From contig NC_036455.1 in NCBI RefSeq assembly GCF_002775205.1, positions 2,580,501-2,644,500 on the forward strand: a stretch of 64,000 nucleotides of DNA. The letters run 5' to 3'. Source of the stretch: Xiphophorus maculatus. Its lineage: Eukaryota > Chordata > Actinopteri > Cyprinodontiformes > Poeciliidae. Position 1 is the stretch's first letter, and each line of letters starts with the position of its first letter. The translations under genes were made by a program, and so were the position numbers. Below are positions 24,295-64,000 of the stretch, in pieces. The notes beneath the pieces are model-generated. The model did not search any database. It was not told the origin of the DNA and saw only the letters and a list, made by a program, of their open reading frames with translations.

Positions 24295-26398
24295 ATGGCC
24301 TCCGTGTCCGAGCTCGCCTGCATTTACTCCGCTCTGATCCTCCACGACGATGAAGTCACCGTCACTGTAAGTCTCCCGGTCAGAGTACTCCCGACAGCCG
24401 GGGCGCTATCTGCTAGTGGCCCACTAGTAACGGTGTGGTGGTTGTTGGGTTACATAATTAATATCATATGCAATTTAAGTTGGTGTTGACTTAGCGGTTC
24501 TTCAATACAAGAGGCCGATAAGTACATGATGAACGTGGACCTAGAGGCGTGTAAACAGCCGCTTGTGCCGGCCAATATGGCGGCCAATATGGCGGCATGC
24601 TTGTAGCTATCATTAGAATAGAAATGGCCTTTATTGTCCCTCACAGGGGAAATTCAGGAAATATACAGTAGGTCATTTCCGAATAAAAAGTTTGTTTTGA
24701 CAGATACTGCAGGCGGTTTTATGTATTTCACAGAGCTGACAGAGTTGGAAGTCCCAAATATGTCTGGTGAAATCAGAAAATGTGGTGAATTTGCCTTCTT
24801 GGTCTCAATAAATTGAGCTAATACCTCAGCTAAAAAGATTTTGAATACCTGCTGAGATGCTGTCATAATATTATGGCTGTGGGATCGGATGCTGTGTGTA
24901 ACTACACATGCATGCTGGTGAACTGAAGACAGGCGATTTACATGGTATCAATAATTTATTAACACATTAGATTAGATTCTTGGTTTATATTGAAAAGTTT
25001 GAAAAGCAGTGACCCAAAGCAAATATCAATGGTGGTACTTGGCATAATTTTATTTTATTCCACCCTTACATTTTCATCATATTTTCTGTTATGACTGTCT
25101 TGATGAGTAGAATATTATTAGTTGATTGACTTGTGAAAGCACTTTGGGCTTGGTTTGTTTCTGCTATTAAAAACAGCAACTGAGAACACTACCCTGAAAT
25201 AGTCATTCTAGTTGTACTCTGTGCTAAAATGAAACTTTAAATTGTTAAAATTTTATTGGGATAGATAAGACAGCTCAGGTGTTAGATAAGGTATACATTT
25301 ACTACCTGTTATGATTAAAAAATGGACGCCTCTGAAAGTAAATTGGACATAATTTTGTTAAACTAAAGGTTTCACTGGCTGTTGATTGCAGGGATGAAGC
25401 AAGAGTGGCTGTCTAGTTACCTTCTGTTTAGGAATTTAGGACTAAATCAGGTCGTAGGTCATCAAGTGGTTTTATGTTGTTGATGTGTACAACCCCATAT
25501 AAAGCTTGCTCAATAATAAAAATGGAAAATGTTTCTATTTTCTGTGTTCAGGAGGACAAGTTGAATGCTCTAATCAAGGCTGCCGGAGTCACTGTGGAGC
25601 CATTCTGGCCAAGTCTGTTTGCCAAGGTAAGATCGCAGCAGATCAAAAACATGATCAACTCTTTTGGTAAATGATGAAATACCATTGGGATTTTTGTAAG
25701 ATCATAACTTTCAGCAAACAACATTTAATAGTTTAGCTTTTCATCATGTAATTGACTTGTAATAGTGCTTATTTCAGGTAAATGTTTTTATCCTCTCTAA
25801 AACTTGGCCAAATTTATACGTCTCATGAACTTTTCGTTGATCGTTGATGTGGCGGAATTTAATCTGAAAAATTTAGAATCAAATGAACTGCCTGCCAAAA
25901 AGTAGATAGTGCTGATATTTATTTTAAGAAAAACTGCTGAGACTTTTGATTGACAGAGAGCTGAATAAATGAAGTAACTTTGAATTCTGTCATTGTAGGC
26001 TTTGTCCAGCATCGACATTGGCAGTCTGATCTGCAACGTTGGAGCCGGAGGAAGCGCCCCCGCTGGCGCGCCTGCCGCTGGACCTGCTCCAGCTGGTGGC
26101 GACGCCCCAGGTAAATGACCTTAACATTTACTTCTATATTATGGATGTGGTCACATTCGTGTACTTTTCCACAATCTGAATGTGATTTAATTCCAAAATG
26201 GTGTCTCTCCAAGTGTTATAAGCTATACTTTTGCATATGACTGAAAGATCTTTTTCAGTGTAGATTCTGTAATGTCATATTTGTGTCTCTAAACTTTTAA
26301 TGTTCATCTCTGCAGCTAAAGAAGAGGAGAAGAAAGAGGAGAAGAAGGAAGAGTCTGAGGAGTCGGACGACGACATGGGCTTTGGTCTCTTTGATTAA
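24295..26398 (+). CDS. rplp1: 60S acidic ribosomal protein P1
   Basis: P1 pairs with P2 and binds uL10 (P0) to form the flexible lateral stalk of the 60S subunit. The stalk recruits translational GTPases such as eEF2. Coding exons are 24295-24366, 25552-25626, 25999-26110 and 26316-26398, together 342 nt or 113 residues (human 114). The N-terminal dimerisation domain begins MASVSELACIYSALILHDDE. A small insertion-free helical core ends near residue 60. The alanine/glycine/proline hinge is GGSAPAGAPAAGPAPAGGDA. An acidic tail ends in SDDDMGFGLFD, the conserved peptide contacted by elongation factors and by ribosome-inactivating proteins. All splice sites are GT-AG. An AATAAA lies at 26423, about 25 bp after the stop, giving the very short 3' UTR typical of ribosomal-protein mRNAs. 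Confidence 0.98.
24571..24598 (+). promoter_or_regulatory. Tandem YY1-like motifs in rplp1 intron 1
   Basis: The motif GCCAATATGGCGGC occurs twice head to tail. Each copy holds the AATATGGCGGC core recognised by YY1, about 205 bp downstream of the first exon. YY1 sites near the start are common in vertebrate ribosomal-protein genes. Function here is inferred. Confidence 0.55.
24622..24660 (-). mobile_element. Retroposon tail fragment
   Basis: GGCCTTTATTGTCCCTCACA and GGGGAAATT match, in reverse orientation, the 'aatttcccc...gggacaataaag' 3' tail common in fish LINEs and related retroposons. It lies in rplp1 intron 1. Confidence 0.45.
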
Positions 26399-26422
26399 AA
26401 TGGCTGTTTTTTAAGAAAACAC

Positions 26423-26428
26423 AATAAA
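26423..26428 (+). terminator. rplp1: rplp1 polyadenylation signal
   Basis: AATAAA in the context ACACAATAAAAG, 25 nt after the stop codon. A TG-rich stretch follows at 26450-26475, as in a downstream element. Confidence 0.85.
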
Positions 26429-26429
26429 A

Positions 26430-27559
26430 GTATAAAAAATCAGTATATCGTCTGCTTGCTTGCTGTGTTGGTTATTTATTTATTGGCTTCATTATTTTCT
26501 GCATTTATGAGGCGATGCATTATTAAGGTTCTATAAGTGCCATGGTAATAATTGAAACGGTAAATGGATCTTTAGTGAGATAGTAAAAAAAAAAAAGGTG
26601 TGGACAGTGACAAAACCTGACACTGATTGAATAAAATGCTTTGCAATAAATTGGTTCAAGATTGTGGGCTTTAATATTTTTCTGTTTTTCAGTGTAATTT
26701 GACATGTCAATTGGATGAGTTATGAAATAACTTTCCAGTCTAAATTTTACATAAATGCATCTTTGTAGACTGTATGAGTATCATAGTTAATTCCTGACAA
26801 ATAAAGGAGGTAACTCAGCCGTAAACACTCTACTATGTTCATTGCCACACACAGTAGAGCCACAACCTTGTAAGTTGTGTAAATTCAAACATGTAGGAAA
26901 ATGTGGAGTTTCGCTGCACACAATTCCAATTGAAACAATGTAAAACAAAATGCTGTAATTCCAGTCCGCCACCAGATGTCACTGTTTCCCCCTGGTTTCT
27001 GTTCCAAGTACGGCCCAAATTATGAACGAGAATGTTACGCATTTAGTCTTAGACCCACTTGACTCGACTTGTTTGAGTAATTAACTGTACAGACTGGCGA
27101 TCAACAAGTTGTAATGTTAATGCAAAGCGAATTTGTTAGGAACTGCTGAAGTCCAATGAAGACAAACCGCGATGATTAGATGAGACAGCGCCCCCATCTC
27201 TCCCTAGTGGCCAAAAAGTGTGTTACATCCGTAGCAACAAGAACTGCCATAGAGAATGAATGTAAAAAGTTAAGAGATTAAAAACTTGGAGGTCCACGGG
27301 TTAAGACACTTTGATTTTTGTATATGTACCGATCAAAACAACAGAAACACGAGGCATGCTGTCATACAGTTTGACCATTATCTATTTTTCCCAATTTGAA
27401 CAATACATATATGTACATATATATAATACATATATATGTGCTGTAATTTCGATGTTATTAACCGAAAGTACACAGAACAAATAAATAAACATTTTTACCC
27501 GCCTTCATCTGTAACAAAAAAAAATCGTAGGGAGTCGGTGTCCGTGTGACACATCGTGG
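26430..27559. other. Spacer between rplp1 and tRNA-Val
   Basis: No gene was recognised. A partial CTCF-like sequence (GGCCACTAGGGAGAG on the - strand, 27199-27213) and an AT-rich run near 27405-27435 are the only notable features. Confidence 0.4.
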
Positions 27560-27632
27560 GTTTCCGTAGTGTAGTGGTTATCACGTTCGCCTCACACGCG
27601 AAAGGTCCCCGGTTCGAAACCGGGCGGAAACA
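27560..27632 (+). tRNA. tRNA-Val (CAC)
   Basis: A 73-nt cloverleaf. The acceptor stem GTTTCCG pairs with CGGAAAC. The A box is TAGTGTAGTGGTTATCAC. The anticodon arm TTCGCCTCACACGCGAA carries anticodon CAC. The B box is GGTTCGAAACC. There is no intron and no encoded CCA. A long T run (27634-27652) directly after it is a strong Pol III terminator. The gene sits between the convergent ends of rplp1 and ptk2. Confidence 0.97.
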
Positions 27633-27633
27633 T

Positions 27634-27652
27634 GTTTTTTTTTTTTTTTTTT
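27634..27652 (+). terminator. Pol III T-run terminator of tRNA-Val
   Basis: An uninterrupted T stretch immediately downstream of the tRNA body. Confidence 0.85.
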
Positions 27653-28939
27653 TACATCTCAATTTTATTTAGTTTCATTCGCGGTTCGTAAGCAGAATCT
27701 CTTATTTTCGTTGTATTTAGTAGGCATAATTAGCAAATTAATAAACAGGCGGTAAGCTAATCATTTGGGTTAGCTTTGAATCCAAATAAAAACAAATACA
27801 CGTTTGGTTGTTCGAAACTTTTCGAGACACCATCCAGAACTTACCTTCAGCCTTGGAGGTGCTTTGCTAATGTTGAATGATGTACCAGAACGTGCAAAAA
27901 ATAAAAACACGTTCAGTATCAAAACGATAATGGAAAAAAAAATAATTTCAAGTAAATTTATTGCATAAGCCCATGCAGATATTAAATGGAGAATGCACCT
28001 GCTTGGCAACGTCTCAATCAGGGCGCTGCAGTTTTTCTCTATTCTTCCGAACAAAAAAGCTCAAGCTGAGTCAGTCATAGTTATTTGAATGACTTGTGTT
28101 CCTGTCTTCGTCTACAAGTCTTCAAAGACCGATGAGAATCAGTTGTGGAGTATGAAGCCGCCAGCGTCAGGCTTCACTGTAGAGATGGTATGTTTGATTA
28201 CCAAAAATGTTAGTTTTGTCCCAAAACATCTTCTCAGAACCTCTCACCTTTGGGTGAATTGTAGATGAAGACGTTTAAGAGTTTTTGATCAGAAATAATT
28301 AAATACTTTAAACTGTTGTTTCATTTAAACAAACATTCTTTTCTTTAAGATGATCTGCATCAGCAACACAGTAATCTTACATAGCCCACAAGAACCTTCA
28401 CAGAAGAAGAAGGAATGATCATCTGGGTTTGTTTGGCTGCCATGGGACAAGGTAAGGCATTTCTTTTCCAAGAATAAAATGTTGCCATCTCCCGAGGTAC
28501 ATCTTGTAACAACAATTTGTAGCCACCTTGGGGGTCGTTAATTTCTGCTTTTTGGGACAAAGTAAATTTTGATCATTTCCTCAGAGGGTGCTGTGAAGTC
28601 TTTGGGTTACATCATTCAAAAAAGCACTTACCTTCTTCCCAGCTGGCAGAGAAAAAAAGTTACCATTTCAGTTTGATTAGAGCCTTATTTCATAAGAGTC
28701 AGCTGATCCACACAGGGCAGTGACAATAGGGAATAATAATGACTTTCCTCTCAATAGTTTATGACAAAGCTGAACTACCAAGAAAACTAAAGCATGTGAT
28801 TACAAAATAGTTCGTATTCTGGTACAAAATAGAAGTAAGAAGGTTTTATTGTTAGCTCGAAAAACAGGTATGAATTGGCAAAGGGTTGACTTAAACCAAA
28901 ACTGACTTGGACATTTGGTAGTTGCTGAGTCCAACTCAA

Positions 28940-29075
28940 ACTGGGTTACGACCGACTACAACGATCCAAAACGCAGCAGCAAATGTGCAACAAAGTGGTG
29001 TAATGGCCCAGTCAAAGCGCAGACCTGACCTCAATTGAAATGCTTTGACAAGCGTTAAATGTGGTTTCAATAAAT
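28940..29075 (+). pseudogene. Tc1-like transposase fragment
   Basis: The piece ATGGCCCAGTCAAAGCGCAG, then ACCTGACCTCAATTGAAATG, corresponds to the 'WPSQSPDLNPIE' block of Tc1-type transposases, now with stops. It is a short relic on the + strand. Confidence 0.55.
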
Positions 29076-29135
29076 TAAACAAATGGTGTTCTGATGGTTG
29101 AGATGCAGAATGAAGACAACTGGCAATGCTTCTTG

Positions 29136-29159
29136 ATAATAATAATAATAATAATAATA
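29136..29159. repeat. (AAT)n microsatellite
   Basis: About eight tandem AAT units. Confidence 0.85.
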
Positions 29160-30384
29160 GTGTTTTATTTGCTTAGTTTAGCAACTATACAAGTGTCTCC
29201 TTCCTGAGAAAACTGCTCAGCACAGGGGAGAGGGAAGAAATGAGGAAGGAGAAACTAGAGAACTGGAAAGGTAACAGAGAAATAAAGATGCAAAACAAGA
29301 GAAAGAGACAAAAACAACTCCTGTGTGGAGAGGGAGAGAAACGGTACAACCATGAGGGGATTTTCTTTTTACATCGCATTTTTAGTTGCGCTCTCTAGCC
29401 AGTTACAATAATAATGATTCACGTTGAGAAAACCAGTTTTTCCAAAGCTGGAAACATTTCTGCTACATAAAAAAAAAGGTAATCATTGGGATGCATACTT
29501 CATGTTAGTGAGAGGACTGTAGATCATTTTAGTTTGAAATTCTTAACATCATCAAGGCTTGAAAATGACGCGGCCCTAGTCAGTCAAATCGCAAACACGC
29601 GGCTCAGGAAGTCCTAAAGTCTCTTCTCTGTCTGTCCCCTCCGCTCCTCCCTCACTCTTCTCTCTCCATGTTTCCTTACAGTTTATAACTCAGATTTATG
29701 TTAAATATAAACCTTTTTTTGTATATTAATATTTATGTTAAGTTAAACAGTGTAAGGCAGCAGTTTTCGATTTTTTCCGCTAAGAAAACCCCCCAAAACT
29801 GTTGCTATAAAAAAAGAAAAACAAACCATCTGTCCTGCCACCTGAGATAAAGCGATCTTTAGAGTGGGGGGGGGAATGAGATGTTATGACTTTAGTGGGC
29901 AGCTCTACTGTAAATAATTACTCATACATTGTTCAAAGGGAAGACTGGAGATCTAACGGACATACTGCAATGATCAAGGCAGATGACGACAACAATATAG
30001 TTACAAAAAGCACATTTAAAATATTACAAAACATCTTCATTGTCCTTTTCAACATGGCTTCAGTTCCACTTTTTTTTGTGACGTCCTTCAAATCCTTTGT
30101 TTTTGTCTGTTTTCGTAAGTTTTCCGATCGGCGATGGTGCTTCTCTGTGTCACGTCAGAACAATGTAGAAAACACGAAAGTGGACCAAAACGCGAGTGTT
30201 TCCAGAAAGAAGGGAAGCGGTGGATGTTTTTCAGAGGAGAAAATGAGGGCTGATTGTTTCAGCCATGTCTGCTGTCCACACATCTGTCCCTTGTTTTCAT
30301 CTATCCTTCGCAGATATCCAACAAACAGTCCGTGAGCGGATCCGCTGGCCTCCACAGCGCTCTTTGGGGTGCCTGGATCCAGGA

Positions 30385-62590
<32,206 letters not shown>

Positions 62591-64000
62591 CTGAAGAAAG
62601 AAGCAGAGATCAGAGCGCTGTAATCACACGAGGAATGTTAAATGGCTCACATTTCTCTCCTTATCTGATCTCAGCTGTCTAAATTTCCCCTGCTGTGACA
62701 CTTTAAGACAGAGAGAGATACGGTAAGACAGGTATTAGAGTAAAAACAGGAAGGTTTCATTCAATCTAGCCTGAAAATGGATATAAAGTCCTGAAATTTG
62801 CAGGGAAAGTGAGTGATGTAGGCCAGAGTGGAGAAAGGGGAATCTTAGTGAAAAAGAAAGATGTGCAGTGTTACAGCAGGAAGCTAACTAATGACTCATA
62901 TTCCTTAGAGGAAAATATGAGTACTCCAGAAGGAGGAAAGAAAGGAGCGAAGAGGGAGCAAGGAAAAGCCAAGGGAGGTTACATCATCTTTTCTCCGACA
63001 AAGGTCACTTCCGCAATCAATATTACACAACAGCATCATTACAGTACTTTGCTAAAAATGTGTGGAAATTATATGGCCAAAAATTCAGAGACAAACATGA
63101 CATTTCAACTAAAATGGATTCAACCCCAACTTATCACTTATATGTAGCAATGCAACAGGAAGTCATCTGGGGTCCAGAAAGAGATGATATTATGTTTGAC
63201 TTGCCCTGATAAGTGACTTGCACACTGACACCTAAAATCCAATATTACTCCAGTCGATAAATGCACCATACATAGGCAATGCCAGATTGAAGGATGAGCT
63301 AGTTTTAGTACTAGTGAGGCGTTTGAAAATAAAGACAGATCAATTATTTATAGTTAGTTTGGACAATTTTCACTGGATGTTTTTAAACTAATCAATCATT
63401 CAGATATAAACAGCTGCACTGATCAGACTTTTATAGCCAATTTCTGTTTCTTTACAAACAACCTTCAAAATATTTATTTCAAGACAAGAGAATCTAGAAG
63501 GCTCAGTGTTCATTAATTTTTTATGTTAATAACAGAAGTGATGTCATGCCTCTGTGTGAAAGAGCAGACTGAAAAATTGAGACTTAGCGATTAGCATATT
63601 TAGCATATTAATACGGTTTACTTTTAAAGTTATTCTTATGCCTTTTGTGCGTTCTGTGACTTCAACTTTGAGTCCTCCTTTACTCAGTAAAAACTTCAAC
63701 ATCAAAGAGTGGTGTTGTAGTTAGCTACACCTGTTAATGTACTAAGACACAATGCTTTTATTTACTGTAAAAAAAATGCCTCTTCTTCTAGACAACACTA
63801 AAACATCTTGCGAGATGTTACCTATCACGACTTTTCTCATTTAAACAAGAACATATTTTGGTTTTAAAGAGATATAAATCTTGTAATAACGACAAACTTT
63901 CTCTTTTTAATGTTACACTGCTGTCGTATTTCTCTGCCAGTTAAACTCTTTCATGTGAATCAATAGTGTGTCAACAACACTACAGACAACTTCACGGAGA
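62591..64000 (-). other. ptk2 intron running off the window
   Basis: The exon at 62590 begins in the middle of a Glu codon, so an upstream exon must exist. I searched this stretch for an exon ending ...VLE in GA plus a donor and found none that translates to FERM sequence. That exon therefore lies beyond 64000. Confidence 0.6.

Larger units (their letters stand above)
27653..30384. other. Spacer and inferred ptk2 3' UTR
   Basis: No protein gene is supported. The right part is probably the 3' UTR of ptk2. The nearest AATAAA on the - strand lies at 29164-29169, which would give a 3' UTR of about 1.2 kb. The stretch 29210-29350 is GA-rich on the + strand. An (AAT)n run lies at 29136-29159 and a Tc1-like fragment at 28940-29075. 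Confidence 0.4.

Noticed and set aside
25627-26315. Possible box C/D snoRNA in rplp1 introns 2-3
   Set aside because: TGATGA-like boxes occur (for example near 25671), but no properly spaced CTGA box with a terminal stem was found.
29886-30335. 149-residue open frame on the + strand
   Set aside because: Antisense to the inferred ptk2 3' UTR, of low-complexity composition, with no recognised domain.
62920-62945. Possible upstream FERM exon ending in CTGGA plus a GT donor
   Set aside because: Upstream translation is Phe/Leu-rich and does not resemble the expected NALEKKSNYEVLE region.
62809-63147. 112-residue open frame on the + strand
   Set aside because: Lysine-rich translation of a GA-rich intron stretch antisense to ptk2, with no family match.

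Overview
This is a vertebrate nuclear window, almost certainly from a teleost fish. Its genes have many short exons with GT-AG introns. The encoded proteins are clear orthologues of human CLPTM1L, RPLP1 and FAK/PTK2. The spacer and intron DNA is AT-rich, full of CA/TG microsatellites, and carries many decayed Tc1-like transposon relics of types common in fish. No prokaryotic, viral or CRISPR-type system was found.

Layout. 1-12.2 kb: gene-free DNA with one LTR-like element that carries a CTCF-type motif, several Tc1-like and hAT-like relics, and a tRNA-His(GTG) gene at 11426-11497. About 12.2-23.3 kb: clptm1l on the + strand, with an inferred non-coding first exon near 12.2-12.44 kb, 17 coding exons at 15301-20817 (555 residues) and a long 3' UTR. 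Two Tc1-like relics sit in its first intron. 24.13-26.43 kb: rplp1 on the + strand, four coding exons, 113 residues, with a TOP-type start site. 27.56 kb: tRNA-Val(CAC). 30.4-62.6 kb: the 3' part of ptk2 (focal adhesion kinase) on the - strand, 26 constitutive coding exons plus two candidate microexons. It runs from the second lobe of the FERM domain through the kinase domain to the end of the FAT domain. The 5' part of ptk2 lies beyond the right edge.

The three protein genes do unrelated jobs: GPI-lipid scrambling in the ER, ribosomal stalk, and integrin signalling. They do not form a functional cluster. rplp1 and ptk2 converge, with the tRNA-Val gene between them. The exon models rest on splice sites, reading phase and residue-by-residue agreement with the human proteins as I remember them. 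In each of the three genes the exon lengths add up in frame.

Points most worth a second look: two in-frame microexons (18 and 21 nt) beside the FAK autophosphorylation site, matching the size and place of the brain-specific inserts of mammalian FAK; a (UG)32 tract directly against the 3' splice site of the 40-nt exon that carries the Tyr861-type site; a GC-AG intron in clptm1l; an rplp1 5' leader that seems conserved from fish to human; and several perfect hairpins of the kind left by template switching.
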